Virus record (IMG/VR): IMGVR_UViG_3300030406_004736
Coordinates: 1 to 33,764 of that record
Length of the DNA: 33,764 nt
Strand: one strand, 5' to 3'
Source: a virus
Below the pieces are notes generated by a model that was not told the DNA's origin, did not search any database, and saw nothing but the letters and a program-made list of their open reading frames with translations. How positions within the stretch are numbered: the stretch's first letter is position 1; each line of letters begins with the position of its first letter. Shown here piece after piece: positions 6,918 to 14,134 of this stretch. A program made the position numbers and the translations under genes.

Positions 6918-7145
6918 CTATGCGTCTACAGGATCTTTTAGTGCAGACATAAGAATCTCAAATTCTGCATGGTTTTTTTGAGAATCTAAATGATCCTTAA
7001 GTTTCTTTAGTGCTGACTGTTTAGTAATCGTTTCTATTACTGGGTCTTCATCAACGTCGAATATTTGAACAGATTGTTCCCCAGCAATTATAGTCCACCC
7101 GTCTTCAGTGGACCATTTTCTTTCGTTTGCTTTTACTTCAAGCAT
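6918..7145 (-). CDS. Small unknown protein
   Basis: 75 residues, soluble. It starts with an antiparallel beta-like stretch (KWSTEDGWTIIAGEQSVQIFD) followed by a helical charged part (ITKQSALKKLKDHLDSQKN). It overlaps the upstream gene by 8 bases and is the last gene of the leftward primase-helicase transcript. No family is recognised. Confidence 0.6.
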   Translation of the reverse strand: MLEVKANERKWSTEDGWTIIAGEQSVQIFDVDEDPVIETITKQSALKKLKDHLDSQKNHAEFEILMSALKDPVDA

Positions 7146-7752
7146 CTACTTCCTGCGGCTTAATGATGTTTTTGTAGCCACAACCACCATACGGTATTGG
7201 GGCGTTGTCCATCCAGTGCTTCATTGATTTAACAATTTCTCTTTCTCCAACATCGTAGCACTGAACGTGAAGAGACTTGTCTGGCACAAGTGGGGCCATC
7301 CATAGAAAGTCAACGATCATGTGCATCTTTCTTCGTGCTTCCTCAGTCATAGATAGCGCTACGTATGGTGTTGTCATCATCCAAACATAAGCCTTGTCCA
7401 GAGTATCATCATCCAAAGACCCTTCTTGGTACCACTCGTAAAAGTATGCTCCAGCAAAATCTATCAGGTCATCAATGCTTTCAAGGTCGCCACAGGCAGA
7501 CATAAACGTGCTTGATGTTTGAAGCATTATGTAATCCAAACCATACGCTAAAAACTTTACATAGTGACCATCTTCAATAAACCTCATTACTTTGTTTGCG
7601 GCAGAGTGAAGAAGGAACTCGTCTCCACCTCCTACAGACATAGTTTTGGTTATCGCCGGACTTCCAAGGACAATCTTCTTGTCGTCCTCGCTAAGATATT
7701 TATCTACAAAAGTTGTCATTTTAGTCGTGGTGTCTTGTGATTCAGGAAACAC
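7138..7752 (-). CDS. Unknown helical protein next to the replication helicase
   Basis: 204 residues, mostly helical, without a recognised motif. Features are an acidic middle (GDLESIDDLIDFAGAYFYEW) and a C-terminus with GGCGYKN. The start lies at the stop of the VirE-type helicase gene (one-base overlap), so it is translationally coupled and likely works with replication. Confidence 0.65.
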   Translation of the reverse strand: MFPESQDTTTKMTTFVDKYLSEDDKKIVLGSPAITKTMSVGGGDEFLLHSAANKVMRFIEDGHYVKFLAYGLDYIMLQTSSTFMSACGDLESIDDLIDFAGAYFYEWYQEGSLDDDTLDKAYVWMMTTPYVALSMTEEARRKMHMIVDFLWMAPLVPDKSLHVQCYDVGEREIVKSMKHWMDNAPIPYGGCGYKNIIKPQEVDA

Positions 7753-9089
7753 TATTTCTCTTCCTTTTTGGATTTTTCTACTAATTCTGGTTTAGCGATT
7801 GGTATTACGTTTTCGTTCTTTTCTTTGACCCAAACGTATGTCCTTTGCCCCATGATCCTTCGTCGAACTCGCTCGTATCCGAGCTGCCTCATGATGTCCC
7901 CAACCCTCATCTCATTGTTTCGGGTCATTTGGTATTTTTCCAAACTCAAGGCTTGGGTCATTATTTCACTTGTGGATGACCTTCTCATGTTTCCAATCAG
8001 CCACTCTTCAATCACTTCGTGCCAAGGGTCGTACTGTCTGAAGTCAGATGACTGAGCTTCAAGCTCTTGCGCAGCTTCATTTTCAAGGTACCACTTCTCC
8101 CCATTATTGTATGCAACGATGGCCTCTGCCCATATCTGAGACCTGTTGTTGATTGTCCAGTCAGTATCAATTGTTCCGATCTGAACAGGCCAATACCGTC
8201 GAGACCCAGTCATGTCAGTGATAAACTCACCCTTGTTGGTAGTACCGCAGAACACTGTATGCCTTTTTAGTGTGATCGGCATTCGTCCGTACGGTGGCCT
8301 AAACGTGTCTTCCTGCGCGGAAAGGAACGCTTTGGTTGATGAGTTGTGCGCCCTACGGATAGAGTCAAGCTCTGCAACCTCGTACAGCCATGCCCTATGA
8401 ATTTGCATGTATGCATTGCTTGAGCCAATATCCATTGGAGTGTCGCAAAAGTATTCGTCTGAGGCAAGAAGCCTGAACGTCGTGCTCTTCCTTGCTCCCT
8501 GAGGACCAACAAGGATCAGAACACAGTCAGCTTTACAGCCAGGGTTCATGGCTCGCGCAATACACTGCACAAGCCACCTTCGTCCCATCTCTCTGGTCAG
8601 CTTAGTGTCTTCGGCTCCGACAGCCCTAATCAGCCACTCGTCTATGCGTGGAGTCCCATCCCATTCGAGTTCCTTCAACCAATCAACAAGAGGGTTCTTT
8701 CCGTTCTCTTCGGCAAAGAATCCAACAGACTCAAGTATGCAATCGGTGCTGAAATGAACATCATAATGGCGGTGCATCCATCTTTTTATTCTGGTTGCAT
8801 CGGTGTCTGAAAAGTCCTTTTCATCCATCTTGATGACGTTTCGGAATGTGTCGAGCCAGATTCTTCCAGACCATCGTCTATCGTATTGAAGAATGGTGAT
8901 CAGGTTAGGCACTGTTGAAGACACCTTCTCTGTTCCATCTCGTTTTGTCATTACCTCTAGACGCGATGATACTCGAGCCTGTGGCCCAACTTGATTTCCA
9001 GAGTTGTATGACTCTTTTGCGGCTGAGAGAAGTTGAGAGAGAGTGGGTGCGCTGGGGTCACCGTTTAGTATTTCGTCAAGGTCTTTCAA
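7752..9089 (-). CDS. VirE-type (virulence-associated E family) phage helicase
   Basis: 445 residues. An N-terminal helical part including WLKELEWDGTPRIDEWL (residues about 137-153) is typical of the VirE family. It is followed by a superfamily-3-like ATPase core: Walker A GPQGARKST at 195-203, Walker B WLYEVAELD at 234-242, sensor CGTTN at 281-285, and GSRRYWPV at 295-302. The C-terminus ends in a winged-helix-like block (IMRQLGYERVRRRIMGQRTY). It probably unwinds DNA at the phage origin together with the primase, whose gene overlaps its start by 14 bases. Confidence 0.88.
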   Translation of the reverse strand: MKDLDEILNGDPSAPTLSQLLSAAKESYNSGNQVGPQARVSSRLEVMTKRDGTEKVSSTVPNLITILQYDRRWSGRIWLDTFRNVIKMDEKDFSDTDATRIKRWMHRHYDVHFSTDCILESVGFFAEENGKNPLVDWLKELEWDGTPRIDEWLIRAVGAEDTKLTREMGRRWLVQCIARAMNPGCKADCVLILVGPQGARKSTTFRLLASDEYFCDTPMDIGSSNAYMQIHRAWLYEVAELDSIRRAHNSSTKAFLSAQEDTFRPPYGRMPITLKRHTVFCGTTNKGEFITDMTGSRRYWPVQIGTIDTDWTINNRSQIWAEAIVAYNNGEKWYLENEAAQELEAQSSDFRQYDPWHEVIEEWLIGNMRRSSTSEIMTQALSLEKYQMTRNNEMRVGDIMRQLGYERVRRRIMGQRTYVWVKEKNENVIPIAKPELVEKSKKEEK

Positions 9090-10086
9090 CTTGGCCTCCC
9101 TCTACTTCACTAAGAGGAAGACGATAACAAGCTCGAGCACCAAGCTGCATCTGTATTGTTCGAGCGTACTCATCACCCTTGGAGTCAGGGTCCGTGCCAA
9201 CATAAACATCTACGTCGTTTGGCATCACAAGGCTCCCTACGCTTGTGAATGAACCTGATGTACCTCCAAGAACAGCAAGCTTTAGTCCTTCTTTTTCAGC
9301 AACAGCAGAAACTTTTATGAAGTCTGTGATTCCTTCAACGAATAGAACCCCATCAATTTCTTCTGAACTACCCTTCATCATCTTTACAGCGTGCCTGTTT
9401 GGCATGAACAGTCCGCCAGCCTGAAACCCACTTGGCCACAAGGTCTTAGGTGCACCGTTTGTTTCACAGATAGCCCTCGCATGAATGCTACAAAACCTGC
9501 CTTGAGAGTCAAACGCAGGTACAATCAGCCTCCATGTCATGCTGCGCCCTCCCGGCCACCACTTTGGCCATGCGTATGCTGCTCTACTTGGAGTAACTCT
9601 AGCCACACCTGTTCTGGCGAGGGACGCTACATCTAGATTTCTTGATGACAAAAACTCAAAGATAGGATCATCTTCTGGCACTTCGTGAAGCTTAAGTGAG
9701 CTTTTCCAAAGAGAATGAACCTCATTTATGGGTGGTCTAGAGTTTTGTTTTGCCGCTGCCTTTTCTGGAGTAATCACCTCAAGGTTTCGAGATTGCTCAA
9801 ACCACTCTCTGGTTTTATCTTTGTCAGAGTCAGTTGAGTTCTTGAAGTTAGACCCGGAGATTGTGTAGCAGACAAGGTCTGCACCAGAACCGCCGATACC
9901 ACAACGATGACACTTCCATCCAAGCTCATCTCTGCGGAGACCAATTGGGCCACGCTTGTCTGTGCTTCCTCGCTCTTCAGCGCCGCATGACGGGCAAGGT
10001 CCAAATGAGTTGCCTCTTTTTGGTGTTAATCCTAAATTTTTTGCTATTCCAGATACAGATATAGATTCTACTTTTTTCAGCCACAC
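9076..10086 (-). CDS. Phage DNA primase with zinc ribbon and TOPRIM domain
   Basis: 336 residues from a GTG at 10086 with GGAG upstream. The N-terminal zinc ribbon has Cys at 31, 34, 59 and 62 (CPSC ... CHRC). In the C-terminal half, LFVEGITD carries the TOPRIM glutamate and GTDPDSKGDEYA the D-x-D motif that binds metal. This is the layout of T7-gp4-like and bacterial primases without a fused helicase; the separate VirE helicase is next. It makes primers for lagging-strand synthesis. Confidence 0.88.
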   Translation of the reverse strand: MWLKKVESISVSGIAKNLGLTPKRGNSFGPCPSCGAEERGSTDKRGPIGLRRDELGWKCHRCGIGGSGADLVCYTISGSNFKNSTDSDKDKTREWFEQSRNLEVITPEKAAAKQNSRPPINEVHSLWKSSLKLHEVPEDDPIFEFLSSRNLDVASLARTGVARVTPSRAAYAWPKWWPGGRSMTWRLIVPAFDSQGRFCSIHARAICETNGAPKTLWPSGFQAGGLFMPNRHAVKMMKGSSEEIDGVLFVEGITDFIKVSAVAEKEGLKLAVLGGTSGSFTSVGSLVMPNDVDVYVGTDPDSKGDEYARTIQMQLGARACYRLPLSEVEGGQVERP

Positions 10087-10106
10087 TGTTGTTTCTCCGT
10101 GGTGTC

Positions 10107-10379
10107 TTATGTTTGGGACGGCTTAATTTTGTACATCACCTGTTGTTTGTCAGTGATAAGTATAGACATTGAAATGCCAGTTTCTTTGCCTACTTTTGCA
10201 GCATATCGAACCAAGGTATCAACGGTAGCCGGTGGTCTCTTACCGTTGAGAACTCCCCAAAGGTGTGTGTGACCACACCCCATAAGATTTGCGGCCTCAC
10301 GATAGCTTCCGCCAACGTGGTCGAAAAGCGCTTGAAGTGCGCTTGTGGTGTCGATTACGATTCTTTGTGAATGTGGCAT
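10107..10379 (-). CDS. XRE-family helix-turn-helix regulator
   Basis: 90 residues with a strong ribosome site (AGGGAGAG). Residues about 24-55 (YREAANLMGCGHTHLWGVLNGKRPP) form a standard HTH: helix 2 EAANLMG, turn, recognition helix THLWGVLNG, then a following helix ATVDTLVRYAAK. It is the first gene of the primase-helicase transcript and lies directly behind a promoter whose spacer holds a near-palindrome, so it probably regulates its own operon. Confidence 0.8.
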   Translation of the reverse strand: MPHSQRIVIDTTSALQALFDHVGGSYREAANLMGCGHTHLWGVLNGKRPPATVDTLVRYAAKVGKETGISMSILITDKQQVMYKIKPSQT

Positions 10380-10403
10380 TCTCTCTCCCTTTTAGGTGTT
10401 ATC

Positions 10404-10432
10404 ACCGTAGGCCACACGATGTGACCTGTCAA
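10404..10432 (-). promoter_or_regulatory. Promoter for the HTH-primase-helicase operon with internal operator
   Basis: Minus-strand TTGACA (10427-10432), a 17-base spacer and TACGGT (10404-10409). The spacer is nearly palindromic: GGTCAC-N5-GTGGCC, one mismatch. It also contains CCACAC, the half-site of the operator at 6365-6380. Confidence 0.6.
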
Positions 10433-10492
10433 GCTCTCCAGTACACTACATCTTGTTCAAATCTTTTACGGGCGCAAATTTCATCTTCCTGC

Positions 10493-10498
10493 TATGAT
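10493..10498 (+). promoter_or_regulatory. Extended -10 box for the second beta-protein pair
   Basis: TGCTATGAT gives an extended -10 (TGnTATGAT) 35 bases upstream of the ATG at 10534. No good -35 is visible. It would drive only the two rightward genes in this island. Confidence 0.4.
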
Positions 10499-10533
10499 AC
10501 GATTGATAAAATGCTCAACTTTTTGGTGGTTTT

Positions 10534-10902
10534 ATGGCTCTCAAAGTAAGTGGATACGCCAGTTCAAGTGGATTGAAAAACAAAATCGTTTTTCAGTCAA
10601 CAGTCACTGCAACTACGGACATAGATGTTCTTGGCACTGGTGGTTCAATAATCTCTCTTGATCTTGATAATCTTCACAGTGCTGCAATTTATTTTAAAAT
10701 GAAGACAAGCTCTGGGACTTACACTGCTGGGTCCACGTTTCCTGACTATCAATTTCGTATTCCTGCAAACACAGCAAAACGATTTGACTTTACTGATGGT
10801 TTGCCATTTGATCAGCTTACGTTCTGGTGCAATGATGGACCTCAGGCATCAGACACTGACAACCCAGGTGGCACAGTACTTGCGACTTTTGTTATTAAGT
10901 AG
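10534..10902 (+). CDS. Small beta-rich phage protein, copy 3 of a four-member family
   Basis: 122 residues starting MALKVSGYAS. It has the family core: GSIISLDLDNLHSAAIYFKM, a loop, RIPANTAKRFDF, then GLPFDQLTFWCND. Its own extended -10 promoter and a TGGTGG ribosome site lie upstream. It sits as a rightward two-gene insert inside leftward early genes, about 10 kb from copies 1 and 2, so it looks like a mobile cassette or a duplicated pair. Function unknown; probably a secreted or virion beta-sandwich. Confidence 0.75.
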   Translation: MALKVSGYASSSGLKNKIVFQSTVTATTDIDVLGTGGSIISLDLDNLHSAAIYFKMKTSSGTYTAGSTFPDYQFRIPANTAKRFDFTDGLPFDQLTFWCNDGPQASDTDNPGGTVLATFVIK

Positions 10903-10910
10903 GAAGAAAG

Positions 10911-11279
10911 ATGGCTCTCACAACAAGCACAATCTCTCAGAATCTCTTTACCACTATTTCTGAAGAGACTGATCTAGACCTTACTTTGGTTGGGTTCAAT
11001 AATGTAGACACTACGATTTACGCTATTGAGTTTGTAAACCCTAACACTGCCCCAGTTTACATTCGGCACATTTGGGGAACCAATGCTTCTGCTTTGAGTA
11101 CAAGCACTGATTACGACAACTGCTATCTTGTCCCCGCAGAGGGTAGCTTTTCTATATATTGTGGAACTGGGTACCTTACTGGTGGAGTCATTATGTGGGC
11201 TTCAACAGAAACTGGAGTAAACTCTTTGACTGCTCCTACGAGCCCAGTGTCTGTAAAGGTTGCTTACAAGAACACATGA
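10911..11279 (+). CDS. Small beta-rich phage protein, copy 4 of a four-member family
   Basis: 122 residues, MALTTSTISQNL..., with AGGAAG upstream. The core IYAIEFVNPNTAPVYIRHIW closely follows the copy-2 pattern (IEITNPGAEALYVKI). GGVIMWASTETGVNS parallels the GLSFWASTSASVGS block of copy 2. Thus copies 2 and 4, and copies 1 and 3, look like corresponding members of two pairs. The stop comes one base before the stop of the convergent gene. Confidence 0.75.
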   Translation: MALTTSTISQNLFTTISEETDLDLTLVGFNNVDTTIYAIEFVNPNTAPVYIRHIWGTNASALSTSTDYDNCYLVPAEGSFSIYCGTGYLTGGVIMWASTETGVNSLTAPTSPVSVKVAYKNT

Positions 11280-11280
11280 T

Positions 11281-11592
11281 CTACCTGTAGTAATCGTAGA
11301 TGTACTCTTGAACAGCCAGGCAGCTTTTAAGGTCGCAGCTTCTTACTTCTGAGTCAACTACGTAGTAGATTGTTAAAGGGTCGTGCCAAGTTGGCTTCTT
11401 TGATCTAATGATCATCCCGGCTTCTAGTTCACCACAACGAACAGTAGCTGTGCATTCGTACAGCCCGTTTGATGCCTGAACAATCCAACTCTTTTCTTTG
11501 ATCACTTCATCAAAAATCTTGTACCTATACGATCCCCTGTCGAAGTCTGAAGCAAATGATTCAAGGGCCAAAAACATTAAATGCATAATCAT
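11281..11592 (-). CDS. Unknown small protein with signal-like N-terminus
   Basis: 103 residues. The first 16 residues (MIMHLMFLALESFASD) could be a short signal peptide cut after FAS. The rest is beta-rich with four Cys (CTATVRCGE and CDLKSC) that could form two disulphides, consistent with export. The start overlaps the FmdB-like gene as ATGA. No family is recognised. Confidence 0.6.
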   Translation of the reverse strand: MIMHLMFLALESFASDFDRGSYRYKIFDEVIKEKSWIVQASNGLYECTATVRCGELEAGMIIRSKKPTWHDPLTIYYVVDSEVRSCDLKSCLAVQEYIYDYYR

Positions 11593-11780
11593 TGTTTAGC
11601 CTTCTTTAGTCCGTAGTTGTCTTTTGCCCAGCTATCCCCTTTGAGGCTAAAGCTGGTAAGTGCAGGCTTTTTCTTCATCTGCTTCTTGCACTCGGTGCAG
11701 TCAGGCCATGGGTCAGCGAAGCTTTGAAGAACCTCAGCCATCCTTCCGCAAGAGTTGCATTCAAATATATAAAGTGGCAT
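11589..11780 (-). CDS. FmdB-like zinc-ribbon protein
   Basis: 63 residues from the ATG at 11780 with AGGAG upstream; a longer frame would run into the tRNA-like gene. MPLYIFECNSCGRMAEVLQS and CTECKKQM give the two CxxC knuckles of the FmdB zinc-ribbon family, often written as a putative regulatory protein and common in phages. The substrate is unknown; such ribbons bind nucleic acid or protein. It is the first gene after the tRNA-like RNA. Confidence 0.8.
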   Translation of the reverse strand: MPLYIFECNSCGRMAEVLQSFADPWPDCTECKKQMKKKPALTSFSLKGDSWAKDNYGLKKAKQ

Positions 11781-11796
11781 TGTTTCTCCTGAAAGT

Positions 11797-11947
11797 GAGG
11801 GATGGGGGGATTTGCACCCCCAAAGCCACATGGGCCAGCAAGAATCTATTCCACGCCAAGTTGATCGTTCTTGGTTGCCTACCCAGGTGTATACCCCACA
11901 GGTCGCAGGTCATTCTTTGCCGCGTTTACTATTTTCGCCACATCCCC
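11797..11947 (-). tRNA. Class II (Leu/Ser-type) tRNA-like gene with an insert in the anticodon arm
   Basis: Read on the minus strand from 11947, GGGGATG pairs with CATCCCT at 11804-11798 (one G-U, six Watson-Crick pairs), a 7-bp acceptor stem. U8 follows, then a D-arm GCG/CGC with an 11-base loop of the length seen in tRNA-Leu, and near the 3' end a T-arm of five G-C pairs around TGCAAAT (consensus TTCRANN with one change). A small variable arm GCC-CATGT-GGC marks class II. Acceptor, D, variable and T arms are contiguous as in a tRNA, but between GCAA (11920-11917) and TTGC (11841-11838) lie about 73 bases instead of a 7-base loop. No CCA is encoded. It exactly fills the gap between ssb and the FmdB gene. 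The anticodon cannot be assigned. It could be an intron-bearing, decayed or non-canonical tRNA. Confidence 0.5.
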
Positions 11948-11956
11948 ATTTTATCC

Positions 11957-12349
11957 TTAAAAAGGAATCTCTTCGTCATTCGCTTGGTACCCAGACTGAG
12001 GTTGGACTTGAGCTTGAGACACGCCATTCACTGGCTTGGTCAGAAACTCAACACGGTCTGCAAGAATCTCTGTACTCTTGCGGTTGTTGCCTTCCTTGTC
12101 TTGATATTCGCGAGTGCGAATCTTGCCTTCAATCGCAACCTTTGAACCCTTGTCGAGGAAGTTGCAGCAGTTCTCAGCCTGCTTGCCAAAGACAACTACA
12201 GTGTGCCACTCAGTGTGGTCCTTGTACTGGTCGCCGTCCTTGACGCGCTCGTTGGTTGCAATCCGAAGATTGGTAATGGCCATACCAGAGTTGGCCTTTT
12301 TAATCTCAGGCTTCTGGCCCAAGTTTCCAGTCAAAATGACTTTATTCAT
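11957..12349 (-). CDS. ssb: Single-stranded DNA-binding protein
   Basis: 130 residues. MNKVILTGNLGQKPEIKKANSG opens the OB fold in the usual bacterial SSB way. Next come AITNLRIATNERVKDG, TEWHTVVVFGKQAENC and SKVAIEGKIRTREYQDKEGN. The C-terminus DEEIPF is the acidic tip that recruits partner proteins. It coats single strands for replication and RecT-mediated annealing. It overlaps the upstream zinc-ribbon gene by 4 bases. Confidence 0.95.
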   Translation of the reverse strand: MNKVILTGNLGQKPEIKKANSGMAITNLRIATNERVKDGDQYKDHTEWHTVVVFGKQAENCCNFLDKGSKVAIEGKIRTREYQDKEGNNRKSTEILADRVEFLTKPVNGVSQAQVQPQSGYQANDEEIPF

Positions 12350-12609
12350 CTCTTCTCCTTTGTTGTTAAGTATTCGGGCGCGTGCCCGTTTTCTATTTCT
12401 TCGACGATTCCTTTCACGTCATCAGTAAAAATCTCTACGGTGAATCCCTTGTATTCACAGTCGGTGCACCTTCTTCTTCTGGCAATAAAGTCTGTTGTGT
12501 ACCAGCCGATTGCCTTTCTTCCGACTCCCACAGTCCAACCTGACCCCGGCTTATAAACACTTCGAGAGGCCACCACCTTTGTCTTCGCTCCACATAATGG
12601 ACACATCAT
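12346..12609 (-). CDS. NrdR-like zinc-ribbon protein without ATP-cone
   Basis: 87 residues. MMCPLCGAKTKVVASRSV, then RRRRCTDCEYKGFTVEI, mirrors the zinc ribbon of NrdR (CPxC ... VxxSR ... RRRxxCxxCxxRFTTxE). NrdR's ATP-cone domain is missing: only about 30 helical residues follow. It may bind DNA as a regulator or help SSB, to which it is coupled by a 4-base overlap. The family link is by motif only. Confidence 0.7.
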   Translation of the reverse strand: MMCPLCGAKTKVVASRSVYKPGSGWTVGVGRKAIGWYTTDFIARRRRCTDCEYKGFTVEIFTDDVKGIVEEIENGHAPEYLTTKEKR

Positions 12610-12623
12610 CTTCTACTCCGCCC

Positions 12624-14033
12624 TCAAAGTTCTTGAACATTGCAACCTAGCTCTTCATAAAATCGAGCACGCTTTTGGTGTGAGTACCATGCAGCCTGAC
12701 TGTTATCGACAAGGTCAACCACAATGGGCTTCTTCTTGTTTTCCGCTGTCCTCATGATTCTGCCGATTCTTTGCTGAATGCGCCCCATAGCCTTCGTCGG
12801 AGTAGTCAGCACAACAGTGTCAAGGCCCGGAAGATCTAAGCCCTCATCGGCTACAGTGGTTGCAAAGATGGCCTTCAACTCTCTAGAGTCTGCTGCCTCA
12901 AGAACCTCTGCCCTCTGCTTCTTGGTCATCTTGCCAACAAGAGCCGCTGCGCTCATACCACGGTTTGCAATGTGCTCTGCCATATCAATGCAGTGTTGAA
13001 CCCTGTCAGAAAGCACAAGCACTTGCCTTCCCTCCTGTATAAATCCCTCGACCATTGAGAGTATCTGCTCATTCCTGTCGATGTCCTCACATGTCTTGTT
13101 GATAAGTTTTGGCCAATCTACGTTGGGAGGAGTGAACCTCGTCCGCTCAAAGCGAATGTCTGGCTTCATTACTCGACCTTTATCAATCAACTCCTTCGTT
13201 GTGATTCGGAACAACTGCTTACCAAAATGCCATCCCAGCATTGCACCAAGACCGTCAGGCCTGTCCGGTGTGGCAGTAAGGCCAACACGAACCTTGGCAG
13301 GCATGGACATCATTACTTTACTGAATGTGTTCGCTGGCACATGATGCGCCTCGTCAACGATGCATACACCGAACTGCTTGGCCCAGTCCTGAACCTCTTC
13401 CCATCTTCCCTTGGCAAGGGATTGAAACATGGCGATAACAATCTGGCCTGAGTCGTCTCTCTTGCCGTCGCCACAGATACTGACGCTTGGCACTTCACCG
13501 GTACTGGTTCGTAGCTGCGCCTCGATACGCTGCTTCCACTGTTCAGCAAGGTCATGGGTATGCACAAGGACAACGATACGAGTGTCGAACCTTGTCATCA
13601 CCCCAAGCCCTATCATTGTCTTCCCTGCCCCACATGGCGCAATAATAAGACCGTTGTAGTTGTCTACCACTTCATCTACAGCGTCTTGCTGGTATGGTCG
13701 AAGGCTCATTCCATCAGCAAGCCTTAGGCTACTCTGATCGTCTTCAAGCGCTGGAAACGACATTACTGAGTGCAGTGCAACATCGACTTCACTCTGAAGC
13801 GGGATGCCCCTTGGCACCATGATTCCAGTTCCCCACTTGTGTCGAAGGGGAATCATCTTGCATGCGTACACCTTGTCGTCTGGAACATCTACCCACTTGC
13901 CCTTCTTTCTAAGGGCCATTGCCTGATTGTACTGTGGGTTTGGGCATGTATACTTTGCCCTTAGTTGGTCCATGTATGGCGAGCCTGGAGGCAAGAACCA
14001 GCCCCCTCCGACTACGCAACGCAAGTCTGTCAT
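12624..14033 (-). CDS. SF2 DNA helicase (DEAH, XPB/UvsW-like)
   Basis: 469 residues. Helicase motifs in order: LRPYQQDAVD (Q-like, about 111-120), Walker A APCGAGKT (132-139), DEAH (227-230), TATP (253-256) and QQRIGRIMR (motif VI, about 430). An N-terminal 90-residue part ends ALHSVMSFPALEDD. It resembles phage UvsW and RadD/XPB-type helicases that remodel forks and recombination intermediates, fitting with recT and ssb nearby. It has its own promoter (14053-14081). Confidence 0.9.
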   Translation of the reverse strand: MTDLRCVVGGGWFLPPGSPYMDQLRAKYTCPNPQYNQAMALRKKGKWVDVPDDKVYACKMIPLRHKWGTGIMVPRGIPLQSEVDVALHSVMSFPALEDDQSSLRLADGMSLRPYQQDAVDEVVDNYNGLIIAPCGAGKTMIGLGVMTRFDTRIVVLVHTHDLAEQWKQRIEAQLRTSTGEVPSVSICGDGKRDDSGQIVIAMFQSLAKGRWEEVQDWAKQFGVCIVDEAHHVPANTFSKVMMSMPAKVRVGLTATPDRPDGLGAMLGWHFGKQLFRITTKELIDKGRVMKPDIRFERTRFTPPNVDWPKLINKTCEDIDRNEQILSMVEGFIQEGRQVLVLSDRVQHCIDMAEHIANRGMSAAALVGKMTKKQRAEVLEAADSRELKAIFATTVADEGLDLPGLDTVVLTTPTKAMGRIQQRIGRIMRTAENKKKPIVVDLVDNSQAAWYSHQKRARFYEELGCNVQEL

Positions 14034-14052
14034 GGTGTCTCTCCTAACACTA

Positions 14053-14081
14053 TATGTAGTGTAAAATCATTGTGGTGTCAA
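14053..14081 (-). promoter_or_regulatory. Sigma70 promoter with palindromic -10 region
   Basis: Minus-strand TTGACA (14076-14081), a 17-base spacer and TACATA (14053-14058). The -10 is embedded in CACTA-TATG-TAGTG (14049-14062), a perfect inverted repeat that could be an operator. AGGAG and ATG (14033) follow. Confidence 0.7.
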
Positions 14082-14134
14082 TGGTGTTGAGGCATCTATT
14101 GGTACGACATGCCTCCCTGCTCGTGGCTGAATCC

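Noticed and set aside
11881-11910. A normal tRNA starting near 11890 using GGGTAGG as acceptor
   Set aside because: Two central mismatches with the 3' strand and no usable anticodon arm; the GGGGATG start at 11947 pairs far better.
11797-11947. A tmRNA call for the tRNA-like RNA
   Set aside because: It is far too short for a tmRNA, has no tag reading frame, and shows a class II variable arm and a D-arm of tRNA-Leu type.
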